DNA of 64,000 nucleotides from Acheta domesticus (taxonomy: Eukaryota; Arthropoda; Insecta; Orthoptera; Gryllidae): NCBI GenBank assembly GCA_031308135.1, contig JAHLJT010004567.1, positions 38,835,857-38,899,856 on the forward strand, written 5' to 3'. The position numbers and the translations under genes were made by a program. The notes beneath the pieces are model-generated. The model was not told where the DNA came from. It worked only from the letters and a program-made list of their open reading frames with translations, and did no database searches. Below are positions 33,700 to 45,065 of the stretch, piece by piece (the first letter of the stretch is position 1; each line of letters starts with the position of its first letter).

Positions 33700-35885
33700 T
33701 TACAATAAACATTATTTTTCTTTTTCACGATCAGTATAGTCTCTAATTGTATAGATACAGTTTTGCAGCAGAAAAGATTTTACTTTTAACTTAAATTTGT
33801 GTACCGACTTTAATTGTTTTATGTCATCTGGCAATGCGTTGTAAAGTAATGTACATGTATTGTATGTTGATTTCTTGTACTGAGCTGACACTTGACGTAC
33901 GTGATTTATACGGCGTGTGTTGTAATTATAAATATCAATATTGCATGAATATATGTCCCCTCCGTTAAGTAGGTCATTTTTGACAAATATTACAGATTCG
34001 TAAATAAATAGACAAGGCAATGGTAAGATTCCCAGCTCAATGAAAAGAGGCTTGCAGGGATACGTGGAGGGCATTTTTTCATTATTCGAATAATTTTCTT
34101 TTGCAATCTGAAGGTCTGAATACTACAGGATGAGCTTCCCCAGAATATTATGCCATATCTCAGGCGGGAATGTACATTTGCAAAATAAACGCAACGAGCT
34201 GCATAAAGGCTGACAGAATTTGAAAGAATTCTGAATGCATAACATAATGAACTTAATTTAGTGTTTAATTCTGTTATATGTACATTACATTTGAGGTTTG
34301 ATTGAAATGAAAGACCTAAAAATGTTGTTGCCTCAACATCAGCTAATTGCATATTGTTCATTTTCAATGGAACGTGCGATTTCCGATTTGAAATGCAAAA
34401 ATGCAGTGAAACAGTTTTTCTTTCGTTAACAATTAATTTGTTATTATTAAACCAATTTGAAACATCTGAAATCGTACTATTTACTGCTTCTTTTTTGCAA
34501 AGAACATTCGTGTCATCAGCAAACAGAACCGTTCTTCCATTTTTAATAGACGAGGGTATATCGTTTACATATAACAGAAAGAGAACAGGACCTAAGATCG
34601 AACCTTGCGGGACTCCATGCTCAATTGGCAAAGAATTGGAAACATAAGTATGTAATGTACTTTCGTGCCAGTATGGTATTTCTATTCTTTGGGTCTGATG
34701 TTTAAGGTACGAAGTTATCCAATCTAGGGCAATACCACGAATTCCATACGAAGGTAATTTTGAGAGCAAGATGTTATGGTCAATAACGTCAACAGCTTTC
34801 GAAAGATCTAAGAATATTCCAATGGGTACTTCATTTTGGTCTATTGATGAAGCAACGTCTTTGAGAAAAGAAAAAATTGCAGTTTCCGTCGATTTTGATT
34901 TTCTAAAACCGTGTTGTGAGTCTGAAAACGCTTTGTTTTTCCTGAGAAAAGTTTCCATTCGTAAGTAGAAAAGCCTCTCTAATATTTTTGAGAAAACTGA
35001 CAGAAGAGAAATTGGACGGTAATTTTGAATATCATTTTTGTTCCCTTTTTTAAAAAGTGGCTTAATTTTTGCTGTTTTGAAAATATCTGGAAATATTCCT
35101 GTACGTAAAGAAGCATTGAAAATGTGAGTTAACGGATGTATAAAGGCAGGTGCACAAGTTTTTAATAAACAATCCGGAAATTCATCTGAACCAGATGAAT
35201 ATTAATTTTTTAGTTTACTGACTATTCTGAGGATTTCGTTGGGAGAAATTTCGGAAATAAACATCGTATCGGAAATTTTTTGGAAAGTGTAAAATGTTGA
35301 ATTTTGTGGTTTTAGTCCCTTCGTGAGATCAGACGCAATTATAGAAAAGTGTTTGTTGAAGAGATTGGCAATTTTTTCCGGATTACTCGTTTCTCTTTCA
35401 TTATCCTTTAAAATAACATTCTCTACATGGTATCGAGATGATGTGGTTGTATTTTTTACGATATTCCACATTGCTTTAGTTTTGTTACTAGGGCTCAAAA
35501 TGTCTTGACTATTTTTCATTATTTTTGCCTGAACTATTACTTTTCTTAAAATTCTTTTGTATTCTCAGAAGTATAAATGGAAACCGGGTGATACGTTATG
35601 ATGTTTAGAAATAAAGTAAAGCGTACGTTTGTTTTTACACGATGTTCTAATTCCTTTTGTGATCCAAGTATTACTTTTGCTTGAAATGTTTAATTTTCTC
35701 TTTTTAAGAGGAAAGCACGCGTTAAAATGAATTGAAAGCTTGGAGAAAAATAAATTATATTTTTCATTTGTGTCAACAGCGTTATAAACTGCGTCCCATG
35801 ATTCCTTCATCAAGTAGTCCGTAAATAATTTTATATTAACTTTTGTGTCAGTGTTACGATCGTAAATACTGCAATATGCAAGAGA
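33700..35885 (-). mobile_element. 5'-truncated non-LTR retrotransposon (CR1/L2/Daphne-like)
   Basis: The minus strand encodes the C-terminal part of a LINE polymerase: an N-terminal thumb-proximal region (about 35880-35565), the reverse transcriptase (about 35519-34000) and a C-terminal tail ending at 33712. No endonuclease domain or ORF1 remains, as is usual for copies that failed to complete reverse transcription. The 3' boundary was not pinned down; no clear target duplication was found. Confidence 0.8.
33712..35880 (-). pseudogene. Non-LTR reverse transcriptase, degenerate
   Basis: RT motifs in order on the minus strand: KIKPLFKKGNKNDIQNYRPI (near 35080-35010), SDSQHGFRKSKSTETAIF, IGIFLDLSKAVDVIDH, HGVPQGSILGPVLFLLYVND, and the catalytic FADDTN box (near 34520). 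The C-terminal tail has a YNTR...LYNALPDDIK pattern common in CR1/L2/Daphne-type LINEs. The frame is broken by an in-frame stop near 35563, a TAA at 35202-35204 inside the finger region, and a frame change near 34000. The polymerase active-site YADD-equivalent is intact, but the ORF as a whole is not functional. Confidence 0.85.
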
Positions 35886-36020
35886 CTGGGAGAGAAGTAG
35901 TTATGAATCTACTGCGTTTTCTACAAGTACTAGCTACTTATCAAGACATTTATTTCTAGAATAAGGGACAATCCTCAGTCATCAAAATAATTCAAATATA
36001 ACCGAGAACATGTGCTCTTT

Positions 36021-36730
36021 ACTTTCCCGTATACGTACTATATACGGAGTAATATACGTAGTATAGGAAAAGTTATGTAATGCTACGGAAAATCGATTTC
36101 GAGATTTCAACGGAAATACACGTTTTGGGGTCCCCTAATACTGAAAAAGTGGGACTTTCTAAAACGTCCGTCCGTCCCTCTGTCCTGCCCGTCTGCCAGT
36201 CTGTGAACAATACTAGCGCGTAAACCATACGTGCAATTTCTTCCAAAATGGATATTCCCCGGTCGATCTGCGTCCACTCAAGGTGCCTCGATTTTAAAAA
36301 ACTTTCTTCAAAATTTGAGGGTACTTTACATGAATCCCCCGGATATTTTCAAAATTTTCTCAAAAACGACTCCAAATTTTCTCTCTCACACCGTTAAAAT
36401 GCACATCTTCAGCAATTTGTAAATACTACTGAATTTGTGAGTGTGTGTTCTTCAAATGACTTCAAATGAAGTTTTTCGAAAATTCACAACTTTTCTGCAA
36501 ACAAAAGCTTCAAATTTCGCATTTACAGAAGCACTTAAATGCCATTTTCTTGAAAACGGCTCCAAATATTTAAACGATAATTGTCATTTAGGACAAGGTT
36601 TAACTGTTCATGTCCAGCCCGACAATGAATTTTTTCCGCCGAAAATTGGCAATTTTTTCGCGCAGCATTACATAACTTTCCCTATACTACATATCACTCC
36701 GTGTATACATACGTATACGGGAAAGTAAAA
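36021..36730. repeat. Family A derivative with two 3' ends facing outward
   Basis: The left end is the mirror of the family A 3' terminus (ACTTTCCCGTATACG...); the right end is the 3' terminus itself (CGCAGCATTACATAAC... GTATACGGGAAAGTA). Both 5' ends are missing. The left part is minus-oriented 3' module plus internal units; the switch to plus orientation is near 36600-36615. The arms can pair for roughly the outer 80 bp. Confidence 0.75.
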
Positions 36731-36739
36731 ATTTATATA

Positions 36740-37982
36740 CAGGGTGAGTCACGTAACTTTAGCACCTCCTGTAACTTTTGAACGGTTGAAGATATTGCAA
36801 TGCAGTTTTCACGGAAGTGAATGAGGGAATGGGGCTAATTGATATGTGTATTGATTTCTCTTTTATCACTTGTATTTTACGAGATATTTGAGGTAACTTT
36901 GTTTTTTCAAATGGGACTATACATATTTTTTCAGTCTATCATGACAAGCGTAAAAAGACAAATCCAAAGATATAAATATTGTCATATGTTAGATAAGCAT
37001 TTTTTTGAGTAATTTTGATTTTTTTGCGACTAGTGTTTAACGGATATTTTCATTGTAACTGTCAGCCCCACAAGGTCACGCAGCGCTCGCCCAGCAAACG
37101 CGGGGTCGGGAAAGGGAAGGGATTTTAGTACTTGAGGCTACGAAAAATATTCACAAAACTGTTGCATTTTTTCCTGAACTCTCCTTTCCATCCTGATCCA
37201 TTTTCAGATATTTTGTGTTCTTAGGGATTGAAAATACGGATTTGTCTTAAGTAGTATTTATTGAAATAAGATTATTTCTATCCCTAAGTTATTATTATAT
37301 TCTTATTAACATTGAAATTGTTTGCTCAAAATACGCAATATTTTTTGTACAGTTTTAATTATTTATTCTTATTGTGCTTGGTTTCAAGATCCCATTAATA
37401 CGTATCTTATGAAACCCCATTAAATGGAGTAGAAGTTATAAACAATTTTAATACGATACAAACTAATGACATCCTTATTTTCCATCCTTTAATTCCTTCA
37501 ATCAAAGAAAGTCGAAAATCTGAAAATGCGGAAGGATGGAAAGCACAGTTCAGGAAAAAACTGCAATGGTTTTGTGCATATTTGGAACATGTTTCGTTTC
37601 TTCAAATCTCCCTTTCCTTGCTCGGGCGCGCGTTGCTGGTGGAGCGCTGCATGACCTTGTGTGGTAGACTATTCAAAATGTCCGTTAAACCCCAGTCGCA
37701 AAAAATCAAAATTAATTTAAAAAAATGCTTATCTAACATATAACAATATATACATCATTGGATTCGTCTTTTTACGCTCGTCATGGTGGACTGAAAAAAT
37801 ATGTATAGTTCCATTTGAAAAAACAAAGTTACCTAAAATATCTCCTAAAATACAAGTGATAAAATAGAAATTAATGCACGTATCTATTAGCCCCTTCCTC
37901 TCATGCACTTCCGTGAAAACTGCATTGCAATAACTTTAACCGTTCAAAAGTTACAGGAGGTGCTAAAGTTACGTGACTCACC

Positions 37983-37985
<3 letters not shown>
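36740..37985. mobile_element. 1.25-kb foldback element at a TA target
   Basis: Flanked by TA at 36738-36739 and 37986-37987, with ends CAGGGTGAGTCACGTAACTT and its mirror AAGTTACGTGACTCACCCTG. The inverted similarity runs inward about 500 bp on each side, so almost the whole element is one imperfect palindrome around 37360. TA duplication suggests a Tc1/mariner-type mobilising transposase (inference). No transposase ORF is present. The right end lies in a (TA)n tract. Confidence 0.8.

Positions 37986-38074
<89 letters not shown>
37986..38074 (+). repeat. (TA)n then (GA)n compound microsatellite
   Basis: About 30 TA dinucleotides followed by about 14 GA dinucleotides, directly adjoining the foldback element. 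Confidence 0.95.
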
Positions 38075-38077
<3 letters not shown>

Positions 38078-39065
38078 AATGTCTGTGTTCGTGTTCTAGC
38101 TTAACTCTTCAACGCGGAAACAATGCCATTTCAACAAAACTTGGCATAATTTATTGCTGCAATTACTACAATTTATTATTCGCAATTACAGTGCGAAAAA
38201 GAATACACTGGGGTTAATACACCCGTAGAGGGGTGTGTGGGAAAGCAGTGGCATTTACAAATAAAAACATCATGCAACCCGCAATACACACATACATCGC
38301 ATAATGCGCACAGAGCAGGTATTGTGGACGAGACAGGCAAAGCTATTTAATAGATGACTGTGGATTTTTACTCCATAAAATGTACGTAAATGGCGAATAC
38401 GTGTATTGCCTATGCAGTGCGATGTGAATAAGATGCGATTCTCTCTAATACAAGAAAGAGCCGGTTAATGCTTACGTTATCGAAAATTTGGGGATAAAGT
38501 CCGTTGCAGGAATCATTCTTGATGTTTCTTACTCAAGAGCCACATGCAATTAATTACTGTCTTCAATATAATATGAAAAGGTTTCGACGGTTTCCTCTTG
38601 GGCGCGATTTTGAAAGATAAATGAAATGCTATTCCCGGCCTCGTCAATTTCAGGAGAATTGCCACATGCATGCTCAGAACTGTTTGCCAAGAGAAGGGTA
38701 TTTCATTCCAGATTTTCTGCAGTTAAATATCTCAGCATCCCATTCGATTATATGAAGTGAGAATTGCATTCCATATTATTTTAATAAGCCACGTGTATGC
38801 TAGACGACCAGCACAAATCCTAAGGTATAGACCCAAAACTTTGATTTTATCATAGTCTTTGAAGTGGAGATCGTTCAGTGTCTCGTCCATCACCTCTTTA
38901 CCATACAAATCAACAAAAATAGTTCATCCGCTTCAGAAATATGTTTTGTTCTAGTTTCTATCTGATTACACAGAATATTTCAGACAAATCACTGTTTCCA
39001 CTGCAGAATATTTCCTTCTATTGTTTACGCTAGCTGAATGATTCACATCCAATTAAAAGCAAGAA
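38075..39065. other. Gene-free AT-rich interval
   Basis: No coding domain, RNA gene or element terminus recognised. Confidence 0.45.
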
Positions 39066-39069
39066 AGAA

Positions 39070-40322
39070 CTAGTGCTGCTACAGAATGGCACAGACTTTC
39101 CCGTATTAGTTTCTGTTTCGTTTGGTCTCGGCTGGCTATTTGGACTTGCCAACACTCTTGACAGCTGCCATCTGTCACCGCCCAAACTACATTTTTTGGA
39201 CATTTTATTAATTTTTTCGGTTTCCTAATAGTAGAACAAAAATATTATTTTAAAAATATTAAACGTGAAAGTTTGAATTTTTTTCGGCATCTTTCTCCAA
39301 CTACAAAATTGAAGATAGAGATTTTTTCTTCAAATAAAATTTGTTCTACATATAGTTTTTTCATGAACGTCATGTAAGTGGTTTTCAAAATTTTAGTAGT
39401 TTTCGTGCAATATGTGCAATTTTAAAAAATTACAAAACCAAGATTTTCTCAAAAACTGCTCCAAATTTTTTCTTTAAACTTTTGGTAGGGATAGTGGTAA
39501 ATGTACTCTATTAGGTGATATAAAAGCCATATTTCTATATAGGTTGGTTTTTTCAAAAATTACAAAAATGTAATTTTTTCACATGTTTGTCACGTCGATA
39601 ATATTTACATTAGCGGTGATTTTTTAACATTATTATATTTAGGAGTGCATATGCTTTAAATAATGTCAAGTAAAGTTTCTCGAAAACACTACCGTTTTCT
39701 GTGAAAAGTAGCTCCAAATTTCGCATTTTCAGAAACGCGCAAACGCCATTTTCTCATATATGGCTGCAATTTTTTTCTTCAAACCTCTGTAACGGATAGT
39801 GCTAATTCTTTTCTTTAGTATAGCGTAAAATTTATTTTGACTTATTTTTTTTGTTTTTTCAAAAATTACATAATTGTAATTTTTTTGAAAGATCTCTCAC
39901 ATCTTTAATATGCACATTACCAGCAATTAGTAAACATTATTATATTTGTGAGTGTAAGTGCTTTAAATAACTTCAAATAAAGTATTTTGAAAACTCAAAA
40001 CTTTTCTGTGAAAATGAGCTTCAAATTTCGCATTTTTAGTAGCGCTAAAAACGCCATTTTCTCTTAAACGGCGCATAATTTTTAAAAGAAAATTGCCATT
40101 TATGACTAGGTTTTTGTGTTCTTTAATATTCTAAAATTAATGTTTCCGTTCCACCAATAAGAAACCGAAAAAATAAGAAAATGACCAAAAAAATGTACTT
40201 TTGGTGGTGATAGATGACAGCTGGCAAGAAAGAGTTTGTGGCAATTCCGAATAGCTAGCGAAGACCCAAGGAAATAGAAAACTAATACGGGAAAGTCTGT
40301 GCCATTCTGTAGCGCCACTAGT
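39070..40322. repeat. Family A derivative with two 5' ends facing outward
   Basis: Left end: plus-strand family A 5' sequence (CTAGTGCTGCTACAGAATGG), about 190 bp. Near 39262 the orientation flips and the remainder is minus-oriented family A, with internal units, ending in the mirror of the same 5' end at 40322 (CCATTCTGTAGCGCCACTAG). No 3' terminus is present. It is the reciprocal of the 36021-36730 arrangement. Confidence 0.8.
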
Positions 40323-40823
40323 TATGTTTTGGTATAGGCCTATTAATATTTTTGGCAATGGGTACATTAATGAGGCAATGATTACCCCGGCGATGAGATA
40401 AATGACAGTATTACATATAATAACTATTAATCTATTGTACGTTGATTATAATCACACCAAAATTAGTATTTTGCATACATTTTTGACAATCGAAAAAACT
40501 TTTTTTGACAATCTGTAACTCGCTTGGTAATTGATTTCAAAAAACCTGTTTAATACAAAAGTTGTAGAAACTTTTATCCTCTTTAAAATTAATTTGAAAC
40601 ATTTTTCTACACAACTTAAAGTTAAGGAGCTATAGAGAAAAAATCGAAACAAGCCCGAAAAAATTCCGGTTTTTCGGGCCTCCCGGAGTTAGTACAGGGT
40701 CTGGGAGGTCGAAACCTTGGAGTTTTAATTAGTGCCTGGGAACATACAGCATACTCAAAGAAAAAGTTTTTATGACCTTTTTTTCAGGTAAAATGTGCAT
40801 ACCGACTAGACTACTAGTGTTAT

Positions 40824-41750
40824 AGTCATTACTAAAGACCGGATTCCCGTGTAACTGCATATTTTCTTTGCTAACTTGAATTTGTATGAACCTTGACAGA
40901 AATTTAAGTCATGACACGGAAGTTATTTTAATACTTGTTTTATTTTGCACGAAATTGCACGTTTTGGGGGTTACTACACTATATTCCACGTTTTAGGTAA
41001 TCTACCTGAAAATTGTAATTTTAGATTTTTACCGGACGAATTTGCAATATTCATAGTTTAATTCCATAAAATATAATTTTTATATAATTAACTTGTTTTA
41101 ATTTATCTTTTTTAAAGGATTCATTTAAGAAAAATATTTTATGGCGTAACTTAGCAGTGCATTCGGGTGGTCTGTGTAAACTGAGTGCCGTTATATCAAC
41201 GCTGCATTTTGTTGCCCTATGAACTGAGCATCTATACCTTTCATGATGCCTATTGTCTAAAATTTCTGAATGTGGTATAAAATTTGTGAGCAGGGGTATG
41301 CGTTTGTACCAAGAACTAGGCCTGCGGCCCATGGTTGCGGCCACTCAGCCATTGCTATGTTCGGGGTCTCTCTCCCTAATCCGATCATATATCAGTTTTG
41401 TCAGTCTTCGCTGAATTCACCAGTACGAGACTGCTTGCATGCATTTTGTATTTTTATGCTAATTTTAATTTTATGTGAGAATAATACCTAAAATATCAAA
41501 TATGGTTTGTTTAGGCAATATGTACAGACTTAATTATAATAAAAACACTAAAATTGTAATATTTCATTCACCTGAAATTCACATCAAAAATATAAAATAA
41601 GTTGATAAGTGGATTAACTAGAGTTTTAGGCTACACAACATCGTTTTGCAAAGTTTTTAACTTTTTATTCCATGTTTTTGCACGTTTTGGTGTTTTACTG
41701 CACGTTTTAGAGAGTTTTACTGCACGAAAATCCGGTCTTTAGTCATTACT
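40824..41750. mobile_element. 907-bp TIR element with 10-bp target duplication
   Basis: Body 40834-41740 with terminal inverted repeats AAAGACCGGATT / AATCCGGTCTTT, flanked by identical AGTCATTACT at 40824-40833 and 41741-41750. Subterminal boxes of the type GCACGTTTTGG or CACGTTTTAG recur near both ends (about 40960-41000 and 41685-41730), all in the same strand orientation. There is no transposase ORF. A duplication of 9-11 bp is known for Mutator-like elements; the termini do not match a family I can name. Confidence 0.75.
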
Positions 41751-42520
41751 TATAAGGTAGGACTCCGTGAAATGAATCAAATGACGATAACAATGAAATA
41801 AGTTCCACTGACATTTATCTTATTATTTCGTGCATTTAACAAGTGATTTTATTAAGCCCTAACTATACACAAAATGTTTAGCGTTTTAAGATCACCGTGG
41901 AAATTATATTATTTGATCACTAATTACTTTTACTCGAAACTATTATTTAAAATATATTTCCAAAACCATTTCTAGCTTAAACATTGTAAATTTTGTTATT
42001 TGTTGAAATAAAATAACTCATACTTTCGTGACACAACTTTCACATTTTTCATTTCTTAGGGGGGAGGCTACTATTCAGCATTGCCCCGGGCTCAAAATTT
42101 TCTAGCTCCGACACTGTACTTACCCCGAGGACCAAGTTCCATGCTGCAAAATATTCGTAGGTCGAGTCTCTGGACATCTACAAGAACCGCATTCAGAGGG
42201 GCTCCGAACGTGACTGATACGAAGGAAGCTCGAAGTTGCTGAAATCCCATTCCGCCACTTGTCACGGTAGGCGGTGAGAAATATTAGTTTAATGAATATT
42301 GATTTTAATTTTACAAGGCATAAAATATATAATTGTAATTGCAAATAAATTCTATTGTAGTTTAAAACTGGTTTTAATTGTACAGTAATAATGTATTATA
42401 ATGTTACCAAGGACGCATATGCGTTGTTCCATGATGTATCATTACAACTGATTTCGTCGAAATTTTTGGTTTGCAAATTTGTTGATAATACCACAATCTC
42501 TTTGAAATAAAATATAACTT

Positions 42521-42715
42521 TCAATGCAAAACGGAAAGTGAATTTAATCTACTTTCGACTATTTTTTTAATCTTAAATAGTTTTGTGGCACCCTTCAAAA
42601 CCGAAAATGATCTTTCAGCCGAACAACATGAAATAAGTGTACACAATCTGGCGAAAGGCGATATTAACATTTTTGGAAATAATGAGTGAAGGTCAGTTCT
42701 TCGAATAAACTGCAA
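42521..42715 (-). pseudogene. hAT transposase C-terminal (dimerisation) relic
   Basis: The minus strand reads ISCCSAERSFSVLKGATKLF followed by ESRLNSLSVLH. This matches the conserved hATC motif (S-x-A-E-R-x-F-S-x-L-x...R-L-x-x-L), the C-terminal dimerisation domain of hAT transposases. Upstream sequence on the minus strand (42715 and above) does not continue into a recognisable catalytic core before family A sequence begins at 42752. The apparent start codon is unlikely to be genuine. Confidence 0.7.
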
Positions 42716-42751
42716 CTAATCCTGCGGTGATTTTTTCCGAACATTATAAAC

Positions 42752-43812
42752 TAGTTGTGCTATAGAATGGCACATACTTTCCCGTATTACTTTTCTATTT
42801 CCTTGGATCTGGGCTAGCTATTCGGAATTGCCACATACTCTTGCCAGCTGCCATCTATCGCCCCCAAGGTACATTTTTTGACATTTTATTAATTTTTCGG
42901 TTCCCTAATGATAGAACGGAAATATTAATTTTAGAATATTAAAGAACACAAAAACCTCGTCCTAAATGGCAATTTTCTTTTAAAAATTGGTAGCCGTTTT
43001 TAAGAAAATGGCGTTTAAGCACTACTAAAAATGCGAAATTTGAAGCTCTTTTTCACAGAAAATGGTTGAATTTTCGAGAAACTTTACTTGACATTATTAA
43101 AATAACATATACTAATTAATATAATAATGTGAACGAATTGCCGCTAATGTAAATATTACCGACAAGTCAAAAAAATCCATTTTTGCAATTTTTGAAAAAA
43201 AACAACAAAAGAATAGAGTAATATGGAGTTTATGTCATCTCAAAGGGTACATTCAGCACTATTCGTAATAAAAGTTTTCAGAAAAGATTTGGAGCCGTTT
43301 TCGAGAAAATTTTGTTTTTGTTATTTATTTAAATTGCACATATTGCTCGCAATATTGCGTGAAAACTACTAAAATGTTCAAAAAATGCACATGACCTTAA
43401 TGAAAGAACTCACTTTGGACAAAAAATTATATTTGAAAGGAAAATCTCTATCTTCAATTTTGTAGTTCCAGAAAGACGCCGAAAAAATTTCAAACTTTTG
43501 CAATTTTCGAAAATTCAGAGTCATCCGCGAAAATCGCACCTATGCCACCTTAATAAGTGTATTTTACTCTATTCTTACAAGAAATTTAAAGAAAAAATTT
43601 GGAGCCGTTTTCAGAAAATTTTGAAAATGTCCGGGGGGTTTCATGAAAAGTACCCCCAAATTTTACAGAATATTTTTCAAAATCTCAAGGATTTGACTCG
43701 AATCAGATCGATCGGGGAATATCCAGTTTGGAGGAAATCGTACGTATGGTTTATGCTCTAGCAGTGTTCTTGGACGGACGGACGTTTTCCTTTCAATTGG
43801 TTTTCCGGTATC
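42752..43812 (+). repeat. Family A repeat, 5' end plus three internal units
   Basis: Begins CTAGTTGTGCTATAGAATGG and has unit starts near 42993, 43291 and 43600, then the first part of the 3' module (ATCGGGGAATATCCAGTTTG, GGACGGACGG). It stops near 43812 without the 3' terminus. The first unit starts as unit 1 and ends as unit 2 of the full-length copies, so one unit was probably lost by unequal exchange. Confidence 0.75.
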
Positions 43813-43971
43813 ATTATCATTCATAAACACCATTATCTACAACAAGAGTTGCACTGAAAATGTTGACGCCCCTCCAACTCTTGCCGCCCTAGGCACGTGC
43901 CTGTGTTTGCCTATTAATAAATCTCCCTGTGGGGGAGGATAGGATAAGAAAGCAAGATAAAATCGCGGCGA

Positions 43972-44025
43972 AATCGGACCGCCTGCTTGGGAGGCGAGCA
44001 TTCTACCACTGAATCGTGGCGGTCC
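43972..44025 (-). other. tRNA-Gly(CCC)-like half-molecule
   Basis: The minus strand has GATTCAGTGGTAGAATGCTC followed by GCCTCCCAAGCAGG, close to the D arm and anticodon arm of metazoan tRNA-Gly with a CCC anticodon. The flanking GGACCGCC and GGCGGTCC are perfect complements, closing it into a three-part hairpin. A standard T arm and acceptor end are absent, so this is not a functional tRNA gene. Confidence 0.55.
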
Positions 44026-44155
44026 ATAGCCCGTTTTGTTAGAGTAATGCTAGGGGTCGTTTGGCGTTGATCGGAGAAACCATGGAAAACTACAGATCAG
44101 AGCAGCCGGCCGCTAGAATTCTCCTCAAGGCAGCGGCTGAATGCGACCTAGCTAT

Positions 44156-44947
44156 CTAGCTAGCAGTGGCGTAGCGTGACTCACACGTTTGGGGATGCTC
44201 AACAATAACACACAAAATGTCACTATCAACTACTTCATCTAACAGGCGAACGCAACACGAGGCAGATACACTGGGACTACTTCCACGATCTCGATTGCTT
44301 ACGACGGTGTAGGCGCTTCCCACAAAATCCTCACAGCAGTCAGGGCTGCCGATGTCTTGAAGGCAAATTATACAATGGCTCAGCTTTAATTCTTATACGT
44401 GAATGACAATAAGACCCATTTGTTAATTTATACATTGCAGACTTAAATAATATGTAATCTATTTAAGAGATAATACAATTCTTGGATATTAATTAAGAAA
44501 TAGTAGTCAGGCTCTATTTCTACAGTTTGTACCCATGACCAAGCGGGGACTCCCGAGTGAGAGAGAGAAAGATAATTTACTGACCGCCTGAAGTGTGCTG
44601 CGCTCTCGTGCACAAACGAGCTTCTTTCCGCAGTAGACGCTAGCGTAAAGCAGTCGCGTTTCCCTGGGCCAGGGGTGAAGAGGGGAGAGGGGGACCTCGC
44701 CATCTGCGCATGCGTCATTGCTCGTCGCAATCTGGCGGCAGACGCTAAAGTATTTTAGCTTCCAAGCAATCAGAGGCCATCTTCAACAGTCGCCGAATTC
44801 AATCATAGGAAATCAATTTTAAATTAATACAAAACGTGTTTCGCTCAACAGACCACTTGTACGATTATCAATACAGTATTTAAGGTTCTTATATACGGGG
44901 ATGCTCAGCATCTCAGCGTCCTCTGACGCTACGCCACTGCTAGCTAG
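44156..44947. mobile_element. 776-bp non-autonomous hAT inserted in family B
   Basis: Body 44164-44939 with ends CAGTGGCGTAGCGTGACTC and GACGCTACGCCACTG, flanked by exact 8-bp duplications CTAGCTAG at 44156-44163 and 44940-44947. The interior contains a short GA tract (44559-44572), a GC-richer patch near 44630-44760 and no transposase. Fragments of the same family lie at 26010-26743. Confidence 0.9.
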
Positions 44948-45065
44948 TGACGAAAGTCCTGTCACCTTCAGAACTGTAACCCCAGGACCTCCCGGTCAGA
45001 CGCACTGCAGTTACCTCAAATGATGCCCTGAGCCATCTAAACCGGTCCTCGATCGATCTAAGAGG

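Larger units (their letters stand above)
43925..45047 (+). repeat. Family B repeat, copy split by a hAT and carrying tRNA-like sequence
   Basis: Left part 43925-44163, right part 44948-45047. Shared landmarks include TAGCCCGTTTTGTTAG, a GGGTCGTTTGGCGTTGATCG segment and CCAGGACCTCCCGGTCAG. A tRNA-Gly-like segment (43972-44025) replaces the short CGCGGTCCGTGG-like sequence of the other copies. Confidence 0.7.

Noticed and set aside
34354..34968. Plus-strand ORFs of 65-97 codons
   Set aside because: They are antisense shadows of the reverse transcriptase on the minus strand.
42060..42116. Possible hAT terminus (CTAGCTCCGACACTG mirror)
   Set aside because: The orientation does not suit the hAT relic at 42521-42715, and I found no matching opposite end or 8-bp duplication.
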